NCBI RefSeq assembly: GCF_012932915.1
Contig: NZ_VCQU01000008.1
Location: forward strand, 1 to 64,000
Direction of reading: 5' to 3'
Source of the DNA: Antrihabitans stalactiti
GTDB lineage: Bacteria > Actinomycetota > Actinomycetes > Mycobacteriales > Mycobacteriaceae
Length of the DNA stretch: 64,000 nt
Within the stretch, counting starts at the first letter, position 1, and each line of letters opens with the position of its first letter. Position numbers and translations under genes: made by a program. The notes beneath the pieces were generated by a model. The model made no database searches and was not told the origin of the DNA. It saw only the letters and a list, made by a program, of their open reading frames with translations. Shown in pieces: positions 35,313 through 43,353 of the stretch.

Positions 35313-36785
35313 CTAGTGGTGCACACCGACCGGTGCGCCTTCGCGCTTGGGCGGGAGCAGGAGCGACAGCGCAACGACGATCACGCCGAGAACCGCGCCG
35401 GCGATGAATGCCCATTGCAAACCACCCACGAACGCGGCATCGGGCGCCGAGCCGTGTTCGGCCAGATTGGCGGACCGGTTCGTGAGAATCACGATCAGTG
35501 CCGCGGTTCCGACCGCGCCTGCGACCTGCTGCAACGTGCCGAGCAACGAACTGCCATGCGAGTACAGCTCCGGTGTCAGATCGCCGAGGCCGAGCGTGAA
35601 GACCGGCGTGAAGATGGCTGCCAAGCTCACCATCAGCACCACGTGCGCCGCCAAGATCAACGCGTACGGGGTGTCTGCCTGGATCCGGCTCAATGCGCCG
35701 AGCGACGCAACCATGACGATTGCACCCGGAATGACCAGCGGCCGAGCACCCTTCAGGTCGTAGATCCGGCCGACGCGGGGTCCGAGCACGCCCATCGCGA
35801 TACCGCCTGGCATCACCAGTAGACCCGTTTGCACGGCCGACAGTCCACGGATGTCCTGCAGGTACAGCGGCAGCAGGATCATCGAGCCGAGGAATGCCAT
35901 CAACGCGACGGCCATCAGCACCAACGTGACCGTGTAGTTGCGGTGCTTCAGCGTGCGGAGATCGAGCAGCGGGCTACCCGACGACTGCAGCCGCAGCTGG
36001 TACGCCACGAACGCAGCGACGAGAACGACGCCGATGCCGATGATCACGCTGAGCTGTCCACCACTGCGGGCGCCGATCTCGCTGAGACCGTAAACCAGAG
36101 CCGCGAACCCGAACCCGGCCAACGCAACGCTGATCCAGGAGACCGGACCGACCTTGGTTTCGCCGACATTCTTCAGGTGGCGCAAACCGAAAACGGTGAC
36201 GCCTGCGGCGACCGGCAACACGAACGCGAAGATCAGACGCCACGATCCGAGCTGCAGGATGAGGCCCGAGATGGCCGGGCCGAGCGCAGGCGCGACCGAA
36301 ATTGCGAGCGTGACGTTGCCCATCACTCGGCCACGGTCCTGCTCGGGGACGACCTGCATCAACGTCGTCATCAGCAGCGGCATCATCACCGCGGTGCCTG
36401 CGGCCTGAATGCCGCGGGCGCCTAGGAGCACCTCGAACGTCGGTGCCAGCCCCGCCAACGCGGTACCGGTGCCGAAGGTCACCATCGCGACCGTGAACGC
36501 GGTCCGGGTGGAGACCCGCTGCAGGAACCAGCCGGTAATCGGAATGACAGCAGCCATCGTGAGCATGAAGACCGATGACAGCCACTGTGCGGTCCGAGCG
36601 GTGACGTCGAAATCGATCATCAACCTTGGCATCGCGTTGATCATGATCGTCTCGTTGAGGATGACGACGAACGTCGCCGCAACGAGCAACATGACGATCA
36701 ACGGAGTCTTTCCGTTGGCTGTCCCGGCGGACTTGTCGGATTCGGTTGGATCGACTGAATCGACAACGTCGGTAGCGACAGTCAT
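35313..36785 (-). CDS. MFS transporter, DHA2 drug/H+ antiporter type
   Basis: 490 residues with about 14 membrane segments. It has the family motif VVILNETIMINAMPRLMIDFDV in helix 1, motif C-like LAISVAPALGPAISGLILQ, and a late motif A copy GPRVGRIYDLKGARP. A multidrug or toxic-compound proton antiporter is expected. The ATG at 36785 follows AAGGGGG; a reading frame extending to 37265 crosses the promoter and the next gene and is rejected. No regulator adjoins it, and a strong hairpin terminates it. Confidence 0.9.
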   Translation of the reverse strand: MTVATDVVDSVDPTESDKSAGTANGKTPLIVMLLVAATFVVILNETIMINAMPRLMIDFDVTARTAQWLSSVFMLTMAAVIPITGWFLQRVSTRTAFTVAMVTFGTGTALAGLAPTFEVLLGARGIQAAGTAVMMPLLMTTLMQVVPEQDRGRVMGNVTLAISVAPALGPAISGLILQLGSWRLIFAFVLPVAAGVTVFGLRHLKNVGETKVGPVSWISVALAGFGFAALVYGLSEIGARSGGQLSVIIGIGVVLVAAFVAYQLRLQSSGSPLLDLRTLKHRNYTVTLVLMAVALMAFLGSMILLPLYLQDIRGLSAVQTGLLVMPGGIAMGVLGPRVGRIYDLKGARPLVIPGAIVMVASLGALSRIQADTPYALILAAHVVLMVSLAAIFTPVFTLGLGDLTPELYSHGSSLLGTLQQVAGAVGTAALIVILTNRSANLAEHGSAPDAAFVGGLQWAFIAGAVLGVIVVALSLLLPPKREGAPVGVHH

Positions 36786-36970
36786 GTGACCCCCTTGGAT
36801 CGGTGTTTCGGTAGCCCCTGTGACCACCCGCTTATAGATACGTCGAACGCGGTCTAAAGGATTCGACATGACCGGAAGAAAAAATCGAACGATTTTTCGC
36901 GAGGCCGAGGTTGGACAACCGCTCGGGAGCGGTCCGTATTCCCGCGACGCGCAGCGAAACGGCGGCAACT
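36786..36970. promoter_or_regulatory. Promoter region of the MFS gene, with AT-rich palindrome
   Basis: No gene is seen in these 185 bases. On the minus strand, TTTAGA (complement of 36853-36858), a 16-base spacer and TATAAG (complement of 36831-36836) form a plausible promoter about 45 bases before the MFS start. Further upstream, AAAAATCG-AA-CGATTTTT (36880-36897) is an AT-rich perfect inverted repeat in otherwise GC-rich DNA. It could be an operator, or the terminator of the HNH gene would have to lie here too, although that gene ends at 36971 and reads toward this region. Confidence 0.4.
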
Positions 36971-38212
36971 TCAGGCCGCCCACACGATATCTATCTCGAC
37001 CTGCCGTGTGCGGGCGCGTTTCTTGGCCGGAAGCGGTAGCGGCGGCGCGGTGGATCGATAGGTGTGCCCACTGGGTGTGGTGAAGTTGTATTGGTGCAGA
37101 CCGCTCGCTTCCTCGGGCTCGGCGCTCCAACCGGGCGCTTGTTTGGCATAGTTGCACGCGGCGCAGAGCCCAGCACCATTGAGTTCGGTTGTTTCGCCGC
37201 CATTTTCGTGGGGTTCGATGTGGTCGCGATGTCGAATTGGCGCATCGCACCACGGTGTTCGACAAACCTTGTCGCGGATATCGATGAACCGAGCCAAACC
37301 TTTGGGAAAGCAGCGCGCGACGGATTCGAGGTTGGTGAGCGCGCCGGTAGTGGGGTTGGCGTAAAGGCGGCGTAATTCGGCAACATCTTTGGTTACGGCG
37401 TTCTTGATCCAGTTGCGCGCGATCGGAGCGGGGATGTCGCCGTAGCCGTCGACGTGGGCAGGGGCGGCGCCGCCACCGAAGAGGGTCTCATCGGAGATGA
37501 CGACATTGACCGTGACTGGTTGTGCATCGGCGTTGTCGACGCTGGTGATCCGTTCCACGAGCAAGTCTGCCATTACCTGTCCGCGTGTTCGGTCGCCCGC
37601 TTGACCGGTACCGACCAGGGAGTCGGCATCGCGCTTGAGGTTCGCCCACACCGCGACACCCTCCGCGACTGGGAGGAGTGCCGTCACATAGGTCATTGTG
37701 TCGGGTGCGGGGCGAATACTTACGTGCCGGTCCGCGACAGCTTTGCGCGCCCGGCGAACGACGGCTTCGGCGTCCAACTGTGCCGCTCGGGCGCGTGCTT
37801 TGGTCTCGATCGCGCGGTCGCCGAGTCCAGCGAGCACGGCTGGGTCGGCGCAGAATTCTTGGTCGATGACGGCGCGGTCTTCTTTTGTGAGGCAAGCAGT
37901 TTCGCGGACCAGCAGGGTGGCGCGCCATTCGTTCAGTTCGCCGGATTCGAGAAGTGCGAGCGTGTGAGGCATTTCTTGCATGGCTCGGGCGAAACCGAGG
38001 TGTCGTCCACCGCGGTTCGGTGATTCGCGACGTGCGAGTGCGATTTCAGCCCCCAGACCGGCTGGGTTCGTGCGAGTGGCGTCGAACTCGGCGGTGATGC
38101 GTGCTTGTGCTGCTGCGCAGGCGGATTTGAGATCTTCGAGGGCGCGGATCGCGTCGATGTGTGCGGCGTCGTCGAGGTCGGCCACTGTCGCGGCCAGCTC
38201 TTGAACTCGCAC
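36971..38212 (-). CDS. DUF222/HNH endonuclease domain protein (13E12 repeat family type)
   Basis: 413 residues. The N-terminal two thirds is the helical DUF222 domain. The C-terminus has an HNH nuclease motif with a zinc-binding frame: CRTPWCDAPIRHRDHIEPHENGG, then LNGAGLCAACNYAK. This is the 13E12-type family that is multicopy in mycobacteria and related genera. Its biological role is not settled, but several mycobacterial members are known to be LexA-controlled. I start it at GTG 38212 because a strong promoter with an SOS-like box lies immediately before; an upstream TTG (38266) would begin inside the -35 region. Confidence 0.85.
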   Translation of the reverse strand: MRVQELAATVADLDDAAHIDAIRALEDLKSACAAAQARITAEFDATRTNPAGLGAEIALARRESPNRGGRHLGFARAMQEMPHTLALLESGELNEWRATLLVRETACLTKEDRAVIDQEFCADPAVLAGLGDRAIETKARARAAQLDAEAVVRRARKAVADRHVSIRPAPDTMTYVTALLPVAEGVAVWANLKRDADSLVGTGQAGDRTRGQVMADLLVERITSVDNADAQPVTVNVVISDETLFGGGAAPAHVDGYGDIPAPIARNWIKNAVTKDVAELRRLYANPTTGALTNLESVARCFPKGLARFIDIRDKVCRTPWCDAPIRHRDHIEPHENGGETTELNGAGLCAACNYAKQAPGWSAEPEEASGLHQYNFTTPSGHTYRSTAPPLPLPAKKRARTRQVEIDIVWAA

Positions 38213-38213
38213 G

Positions 38214-38257
38214 TAGAACGTACATTCGATTATATCGTCCGGTGACGATGAGCGCAA
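38214..38257 (-). promoter_or_regulatory. SigA-type promoter with LexA/SOS box for the HNH gene
   Basis: Reading the minus strand, TTGCGC, a 17-base spacer and a perfect TATAAT (complement of 38229-38234) form a strong promoter. Overlapping and following the -10 box is TCGAATGTACGTTCTA (complement of 38214-38229). This matches the mycobacterial SOS box TCGAAC-N4-GTTCGA at 10 of 12 defined positions. The GTG start lies two bases beyond. LexA binding here would block transcription until DNA damage. Confidence 0.75.
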
Positions 38258-38285
38258 GGGCGTCAACCGCGGCTAGGTTGGAAGG

Positions 38286-38741
38286 ATGCCAGGCAAAGCT
38301 GCAACTGCGAATGTCGTCGGACTGTCCGAACTACTCGACTTCGTCAGACCGCGTCATCACATGGTGTTGACGACGTTCCGGTCGGATGGATCACTGCAGA
38401 GTTCGCCGGTCACCGGTGGCGTCGATGCCGAAGGCCGCATCGTCATCGCGACCTATCCGCAACGAGCGAAGACTGCCAACATCCGTAGAACGAATACCGC
38501 GAGCGTCGTAGTGCTCTCCGACGAATTCAACGGTGCCTACGTTCAGGTCGATGGGCGGGCCGAGGTCGTCGACTTGCCTGACGCGGTCGAACCGCTGGTC
38601 GAGTACTTCAGGGTGATCGCAGGCGAACATTCAGATTGGGACGAGTACCGCCAGGCAATGGTCGACCAAGGCAAGTGTCTGCTTCGGATTACACCGGAGC
38701 GCTGGGGTCCTGTTGCGACGGGCGGGTTTCCACCCAAATAG
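38286..38741 (+). CDS. PPOX-class F420-dependent oxidoreductase family protein
   Basis: 151 residues of the split beta-barrel pyridoxamine-oxidase-like fold. It shows MVLTTFRSDGSLQSSPV at the start, IVIATYPQRAKTANIRRTNTASVVVLSD and AYVQVDGRAEVVDLPDAVEPLVEYF, as in actinobacterial F420-binding (Rv1155-like) proteins. Cofactor assignment to F420 rather than FMN is by family resemblance. Divergent from the HNH gene with 73 bases between starts; its 3' end overlaps the convergent NTF2-like gene by 53 bases. Confidence 0.85.
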   Translation: MPGKAATANVVGLSELLDFVRPRHHMVLTTFRSDGSLQSSPVTGGVDAEGRIVIATYPQRAKTANIRRTNTASVVVLSDEFNGAYVQVDGRAEVVDLPDAVEPLVEYFRVIAGEHSDWDEYRQAMVDQGKCLLRITPERWGPVATGGFPPK

Positions 38742-39096
38742 CTCGTGAAGGGCCTGGTTCGAACGGTTCGCCGAAATACTGTGTCTCGCGGACCACTTCG
38801 CCGTTCTCGAATTCCATGATGCTCACGACGTAGTTCGGTTGACCGTCGTAGGTGAGGATCAGCTCGCTGATCCACAGGTCGCCGCTGCCTGACAGGCGTC
38901 GAACAGCGAATCGCTTCAGGTTCGGCTGCGCTTCGCGCGACGCCTGAATACTCGCCCGACCGCGAATGCGCTCGCCCGACTGTGGATAGTCGAGCACCGC
39001 GTCGTCTCGGTAGATCCGATGTTCGGTGTCGAAATCGTTGGCGTCGGACGCGGCCCAGTGGCGTTGGATCGCCTCGCGCACGTCGTCGTCGTTCAT
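38689..39096 (-). CDS. NTF2-like (SnoaL-type) nuclear transport factor 2 family protein
   Basis: 135 residues with the cone-shaped NTF2 pattern: DDVREAIQRHWAASDANDFDTEHRIYRDDAVLDYPQSGERIRGRASI, then DLWISELILTYDGQPNYVVSIMEFENGEVVRETQYFGEPFEPG. Proteins of this kind bind or isomerise small ligands, and no specific role is evident. The ATG at 39096 is the natural start; a 353-residue frame that seems to join it to the upstream isochorismatase gene arises only because that gene is frameshifted. Confidence 0.85.
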   Translation of the reverse strand: MNDDDVREAIQRHWAASDANDFDTEHRIYRDDAVLDYPQSGERIRGRASIQASREAQPNLKRFAVRRLSGSGDLWISELILTYDGQPNYVVSIMEFENGEVVRETQYFGEPFEPGPSRAIWVETRPSQQDPSAPV

Positions 39097-39160
39097 CACT
39101 GCATTATTGACGACTCCCCCGCCTGAACGCCGCGGCACGCGCGATCGCTCGGCGCCAGCG

Positions 39161-39750
39161 TTAGGCCCACAGTGTTTCGAGGTCGTCGACCGTGGTGACG
39201 TAGGTGTGCGCGGGGAACAGCTGCTCGGTAAGGAAGGTGTGGGTGTCGGCGTTGCGGTCGGCGCAGGCGTCACGAAGGACGACGATCTGGTAGTCGCGGT
39301 CCATTGCTTCGCGCACGGTGCTGAGCACAACACCACTCGTGCTGATCCCGGCGAGGACGAGAGTAGTGATCGCCCTCGCGCGAAGTTGTGCTCGAGGTCG
39401 GTGGTGGAGAAGGAACCGATTCGTGTTTTTCGGACCGCGATATCGCCGGGCTGTGGCGCGAGGCGGGCGTCGATCTGCGTTGTCGGCGCGTCTGCGTGCA
39501 TCGTCTTCCTGCGCTCACCGGCGGCCATTGCAGAAAAGATGCTCGACTCGGGGATCGCGTCGAAGTCGGCGTCCGTGAACGCGACCCGGACCCAGCCGAC
39601 CTGCCCGCCATGCGCACGGGTCGTGTCGATGGCGGTGGCCACTCGGGCGACTGACGGTTCGGTGTCGGGTAGTTGGCCGACAATCCCGTTCTGGTAGTCC
39701 ATGACGAGCAAGGCAGTGTGCTGTGGGTCGAGAGTGGGCTGGTCAGGCAC
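39161..39750 (-). pseudogene. Isochorismatase-family hydrolase homologue, frameshifted
   Basis: The N-terminal part (from GTG 39750) reads TALLVMDYQNGIVGQL through RKTRIGSFSTTDLEHN. The rest of the family protein, LRARAITTLVLAGISTSGVVLSTVREAMDRDYQIVVLRDACADRNADTH and onward to the TAA at 39161, is in another frame. Restoring one C near 39385 (AACTT to AACCTT) gives an uninterrupted protein of about 196 residues. In the restored protein the position of the catalytic Cys is Gly (TSGVV), as in a known subfamily lacking it. The gene overlaps the MFS stop by 8 bases, making it the third gene of the MarR-MFS operon. It may be a real mutation or a one-base sequence error. Confidence 0.8.
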
Positions 39751-41125
39751 GTGTGGTCTCCATTTCAGGGCGGGTATCGATTTTGGTCAAGGAGCGGTCG
39801 AACACGGTGATCAGCAGGAAGACGACACCGACGCCGATGAGCAGGAACGCAAGGTTGTGCATGCCGACGGTGGTGGCGGCTTCGCCGTAGAAGGCCCCTT
39901 GCGCGGCGGCGGAGATGATCGCGCCGAGGTAGCTGGAGGTCCGTAGCAGCCCTGCCGAGGCGCCGATATCGGCGGGATTCGCTTGGTGATACACGGAGTT
40001 CTGTAGTGCGAGGCTGCCCAGACCTTGCGGAATCCCGAAGGCGAGCGCAACGACGAGGAGAAGCCAGACGGGAGACGAGGAATGCAGCGCCAGCAGCAAT
40101 GTGCAGCCCGCGATCTGTGCGACGGCGGCGACGACCAGCTTGCCCCGCACGCCTTTACGGCGCCCAGTCGCAAACGACACCAGGATCCCCGTGAGAAACA
40201 GCGGCAACGTGGCGAGCCCGGTTTGACTCGCAGACAATCCGCGGCCGTGCTCGAGCCATTGGGTGTAGCCGTACAGAAAGCTGTACGACACGACGTACGC
40301 CAACAGCGCGCGACCGTAGGTGATGAGCAGTGGCCGGTTGCTGCCGAGAATCCGCAGATCGATGAACGGGTGGGCACAGGACAGTTCGCGGGCGGTGAAC
40401 GCTGCGGCTAACACCAACGCGGCGACGACGAGGTACCAGTCCTCGACGCGAGGGTCCATCAAGAACAGCAGCAGCGCAACGAGGGCGCCCGCGAAAGTCG
40501 CCATGCCGACGAGGTCGAGATCAAGCGAACGCTTCTCGCCGACTGGGGGAGTCGATTTCGGGAAACGGCGGGCCGCGAGGACGAAGGCGAATACGGCGAG
40601 CGGAATGTTGATCGCGAACGTTGCGCGCCATCCGCCGACCTCGATCAACAATCCGCCGAGCGACGGACCGATGACTGCGATTGTCTGTGTCGATATCGAT
40701 AGCACGGTGAGTACCAACGCAGGACTGTCCTTGCCGGTCCGGTCGCTTTCGTCGCGGATGAGTCGCATCGCCGCTGGATAGCCGGCGCACGTGCCGAAGC
40801 CGAGAACGACACGCGCCACCACCAGGACCCACAAGTTGGGAGCGACGGTGCCGATCACTCCCGCGAGCCCGACCATTGCGGTCGCGGGAAGGAACAGGCG
40901 TCGCGGGCCGTACACATCGATGAGGCGCCCCACCACCGGCTGCCCGACTGCTGTCGCCAGGTAGAGCGACGAGATCAGCCACGCGGTCGACGAAGCGGGC
41001 TGACCGAACGCCACCCCGATCGGCACCAATGCGACGGAGATGATCGTCGAGTTGACCGGGTTGAGGACCGCACCCGAGATCAGTGGCGCGAACAGTTTGC
41101 GATCGAATCCGTCCGCCGACGTCAC
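39743..41125 (-). CDS. MFS transporter
   Basis: 460 residues with about 14 membrane segments. It has a helix 1 motif with NPVNSTIISVALVPIG, motif A GRLIDVYGPRRLFL and motif C-like VIGPSLGGLLIEVGGWRATFAINIP. Probably a drug or metabolite proton antiporter of the DHA2 group. The GTG at 41125 overlaps the MarR stop (GTGA), so it is co-translated with and presumably controlled by that regulator; the longer frame runs through marR and is rejected. Confidence 0.9.
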   Translation of the reverse strand: MTSADGFDRKLFAPLISGAVLNPVNSTIISVALVPIGVAFGQPASSTAWLISSLYLATAVGQPVVGRLIDVYGPRRLFLPATAMVGLAGVIGTVAPNLWVLVVARVVLGFGTCAGYPAAMRLIRDESDRTGKDSPALVLTVLSISTQTIAVIGPSLGGLLIEVGGWRATFAINIPLAVFAFVLAARRFPKSTPPVGEKRSLDLDLVGMATFAGALVALLLFLMDPRVEDWYLVVAALVLAAAFTARELSCAHPFIDLRILGSNRPLLITYGRALLAYVVSYSFLYGYTQWLEHGRGLSASQTGLATLPLFLTGILVSFATGRRKGVRGKLVVAAVAQIAGCTLLLALHSSSPVWLLLVVALAFGIPQGLGSLALQNSVYHQANPADIGASAGLLRTSSYLGAIISAAAQGAFYGEAATTVGMHNLAFLLIGVGVVFLLITVFDRSLTKIDTRPEMETTRA

Positions 41126-41565
41126 GGTTCGACGATTCGTTCCAGCAGGATCAGCGCCTCGTTGATCACCGCCAATTCGGCCTCGGTGAACTGTTCGGTG
41201 AATGCTCCCGCCAGCCATTCGGCACGCGAGGCACGCGCCCCTTGTCCCCACTCCCGGCCTTCGGGTGTGAGGAAGATGAGCTGGCGGCGACCGTCGTCGG
41301 GGTCGTCTTCGCGACGGACCAGTCCGAGGTTCTCCAGGGCCGCGACTGTCGCGGCCATCGACTGCGGGCGCACGCGTTCGGCACCGGCAAGCGCGCTCGT
41401 CGACGAAGGCTCGTTCAAGGAAAGCCTTGCCAGCGCCGATGCCTGCGACGCGGTCAGTTCGCCGACCGCCGACGCGTCCTGCATTTTTCGCCGCAACCGG
41501 CCCACGATCACTCGCAGCGCCTGCGCAGCTGCGAACGCGGGGGCGGATGCCGTCTTCGACTCCAT
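41122..41565 (-). CDS. MarR family transcriptional regulator
   Basis: 147 residues with the MarR winged helix: TASQASALARLSLNEPSSTSALAGAERVRPQSMAATVAALENLGLVRR, then the DDGRRQLIFLTPEGR wing. It is the first gene of an operon with an MFS pump and an isochorismatase homologue. Its own promoter contains a short palindrome in the spacer (41572-41600), so autoregulation with relief by a phenolic or similar ligand is likely. Confidence 0.9.
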   Translation of the reverse strand: MESKTASAPAFAAAQALRVIVGRLRRKMQDASAVGELTASQASALARLSLNEPSSTSALAGAERVRPQSMAATVAALENLGLVRREDDPDDGRRQLIFLTPEGREWGQGARASRAEWLAGAFTEQFTEAELAVINEALILLERIVEP

Positions 41566-41571
41566 ATCGAC

Positions 41572-41600
41572 AGCCTAAACTGTGCAGTTGTACCTGTCTA
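41572..41600 (-). promoter_or_regulatory. Promoter with palindromic operator for the marR-MFS operon
   Basis: On the minus strand, TAGACA (complement of 41595-41600), a 17-base spacer and TAGGCT (complement of 41572-41577) form a good promoter. The spacer contains the inverted repeat AACTG-TG-CAGTT (41578-41589), suited to a MarR dimer. The -10 box is only about 7 bases from the ATG at 41565, suggesting a leaderless or very short-leader mRNA. Confidence 0.6.
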
Positions 41601-42590
41601 TTGTCGGCTCATGATCGATGCCGCGGTGCCAGCGATCGTCCGGTCGCCGTCGTGTGTCAACTCGGTCAACGCGGTGCGGGCCGCCGACCCAGGAATCTCG
41701 GCCAGCGCCTGCGTAATTCGCAGCCTTATGGATGCGTCGGCCGACTTGTCGAGTTCGCCTTTCATCGCTGAAACGATCTCGTCGGCGGCGGATGATTCCT
41801 CCGCCAGGAGGCCGAGCACCTCGGCAGCCTCGACGTCACGCTGCCCCGAGACGACCATCGCGAGGAGAGGCGATGTCGCATCGGTGTCACCACGGGAGCC
41901 CAGCGCGAGGGCGGCACGCTCCCGGACCGTGGCATCCGAATCGCCCAGCGCACGTCGCAGGTGCGCCGATGCCTCGTCGGAGGGGATTGCCGCGATCGCG
42001 ACGGTTGCCCGGCGCCGAACAGCGGTGTCGGGCGAGTCGAGTCCCGTCGCCAAGCCGGCAAGTCCTTGGCCATCGGCCCTGGCCAACGACCATTGCAGCG
42101 CTCCTGCGACGTTCAGATCGTCCTCCGACAGGATCGCCTGGACCAGCGCGTCGACGGGCCGCGATGTGTCGCCGTCCTGCGCCAAAATCGCCTGTTGGCG
42201 GTGGGCCGCCGATTCGGATTCGAGGCCGCGGAGCAGGGCCACGATGCGTAGTACGTCGTCCCACTCCGCGGGTGCAGCGGCGTCGACGCGCTCGAGTTTC
42301 GTGAGCAATTCCTGCTCGGCGACGATCCGCTCGTGCGTGTGTTGCATGAGGTCACCCACCAAATCGGCGGGCGCGAAGTCGGGCTCGTCCAACGCACGTT
42401 TAGCGTCGTGCAACGACAGGCCCAACGTCCGTAGGCTCTCGACGTGGAAGAGGCGACGGATGTCGTCGGGGGAGTACTCGCGATAGCCACCGACCGTGCG
42501 GCCCGTCGGCTTCACAAGCCCCAACGAGTCGTAGTGACGCAACATTCGCGTGCTGACACCGCACCGCCGCGAGACCTCACCTATCAACAT
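41598..42590 (-). CDS. MerR family regulator with C-terminal HEAT-repeat domain
   Basis: 330 residues. Residues 1-70 are a MerR DNA-binding domain (LIGEVSRRCGVSTRMLRHYDSLGLVKPTGRTVGGYREYSPDDIRRL). A short dimerisation helix follows. Residues about 125-330 are HEAT-like repeats: pairs of helices with LARADGQGLAGLATGLDSPDTAVRRRATVAIAAI, then LRRALGDSDATVRERAALALGS. The effector-binding part of ordinary MerR proteins is thus replaced by a helical solenoid, suggesting that it senses a protein or peptide. It follows a HEAT-repeat protein gene by 13 bases and shares its MerR-type promoter. Confidence 0.9.
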   Translation of the reverse strand: MLIGEVSRRCGVSTRMLRHYDSLGLVKPTGRTVGGYREYSPDDIRRLFHVESLRTLGLSLHDAKRALDEPDFAPADLVGDLMQHTHERIVAEQELLTKLERVDAAAPAEWDDVLRIVALLRGLESESAAHRQQAILAQDGDTSRPVDALVQAILSEDDLNVAGALQWSLARADGQGLAGLATGLDSPDTAVRRRATVAIAAIPSDEASAHLRRALGDSDATVRERAALALGSRGDTDATSPLLAMVVSGQRDVEAAEVLGLLAEESSAADEIVSAMKGELDKSADASIRLRITQALAEIPGSAARTALTELTHDGDRTIAGTAASIMSRQ

Positions 42591-42603
42591 CTGTCGCCTC
42601 CTA

Positions 42604-43236
42604 CTATCCGTTCGGGCCGACGATCGCGACGCGCGTCGCTAGCTCCAGCGAAACGACGAAGCCGCCGTCGGGGTCGTGCCAGAGCCGCGTCGTCGCCTCC
42701 GCATGCGCGCGAACGACCGGATCCGAACTCGTCGCGGCTGCGTCGAGCACCGCGAAAATGCTGTCACCGAGCGCAACGAGTGCACGGCTCAAGCTGAGCT
42801 GCACGTCCCGGTCGCCTCGGCCGAGTTCTCGTGCCAACTCGGTGGCAAGCGTTGGCTCGTCGCCGGGTGGGACGAGCACCGCAGCCGCCCGCCACGCACT
42901 GCGCGCCACCTCGTCGTCGCCGTCGTGCAGCAACGCCGACACCGCAGGCCATGCGCGACGATTCCCGATCTTGGACAACGTGTGCAGCGCCTGGCTGCGC
43001 GCCTGTGCCACGTCGGAGCCGAGCTCATCGATCAATCTCGGCACCGTGAACTCGGCAGGTAGGCGGCACAACGCCCAGGTCAGCATGTCGCGGACGAAAA
43101 AGTCCGGTTCGACGGCGCACCGATCGACAAGTGGCTTCGTGAACTCCGGATCGGGGTGGGTGCCCGCGGACAATGCCGCCCGCAGCCGGACCGACGGGTC
43201 CGCAGCGGCCAGGGCATGGATGTGTGTGTTGTTCAT
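42604..43236 (-). CDS. HEAT-repeat protein
   Basis: 210 residues made of HEAT/armadillo-like helical pairs. Examples are DPSVRLRAALSAGTHPDPEFTKPLVDRCAVEPDFFVRDMLTWALCRLP, VAQARSQALHTLSKIGNRRAWPAVSALLHDGDDEVARSAWRAAAVLV and RDVQLSLSRALVALGDSIF. No membrane or signal segment, so a cytoplasmic scaffold. AAGGAGG precedes the ATG. It is the first gene of an operon with the MerR-HEAT regulator, so the two solenoids may interact, the free HEAT protein acting as partner or modulator of the regulator. Confidence 0.85.
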   Translation of the reverse strand: MNNTHIHALAAADPSVRLRAALSAGTHPDPEFTKPLVDRCAVEPDFFVRDMLTWALCRLPAEFTVPRLIDELGSDVAQARSQALHTLSKIGNRRAWPAVSALLHDGDDEVARSAWRAAAVLVPPGDEPTLATELARELGRGDRDVQLSLSRALVALGDSIFAVLDAAATSSDPVVRAHAEATTRLWHDPDGGFVVSLELATRVAIVGPNG

Positions 43237-43259
43237 GGCAGCTACCTCCTTCGTCGACC

Positions 43260-43290
43260 ATTGGAGTCCTTGTCACTGTGTCAAGGTCAA
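43260..43290 (-). promoter_or_regulatory. MerR-type promoter (19-bp spacer) with palindromic operator
   Basis: Reading the minus strand, the -35 box TTGACC (complement of 43285-43290) and the -10 box TCCAAT (complement of 43260-43265) are separated by 19 bases, the over-long spacing characteristic of MerR-activated promoters. The spacer holds a 19-base near-palindrome, CCTTG-N9-CAAGG (43268-43286), that mismatches at only the sixth base pair and the centre. It drives the HEAT gene and the MerR-HEAT gene, indicating autoactivation. Confidence 0.85.
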
Positions 43291-43353
43291 GGGTCGTTGT
43301 CAGCCGGCGGCGAAATCGGAATTACGGTCGCCAATCCGTGGTTGACCCGATTC

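Noticed and set aside
36971..38266. TTG start at 38266 for the HNH protein
   Set aside because: It lies inside the -35 region of a strong promoter whose -10 box and SOS box are downstream, so it cannot be the translation start.
38689..39750. A single 353-residue isochorismatase-NTF2 fusion protein
   Set aside because: The join exists only because the isochorismatase is frameshifted. The NTF2-like part has its own ATG at 39096 and a normal length.
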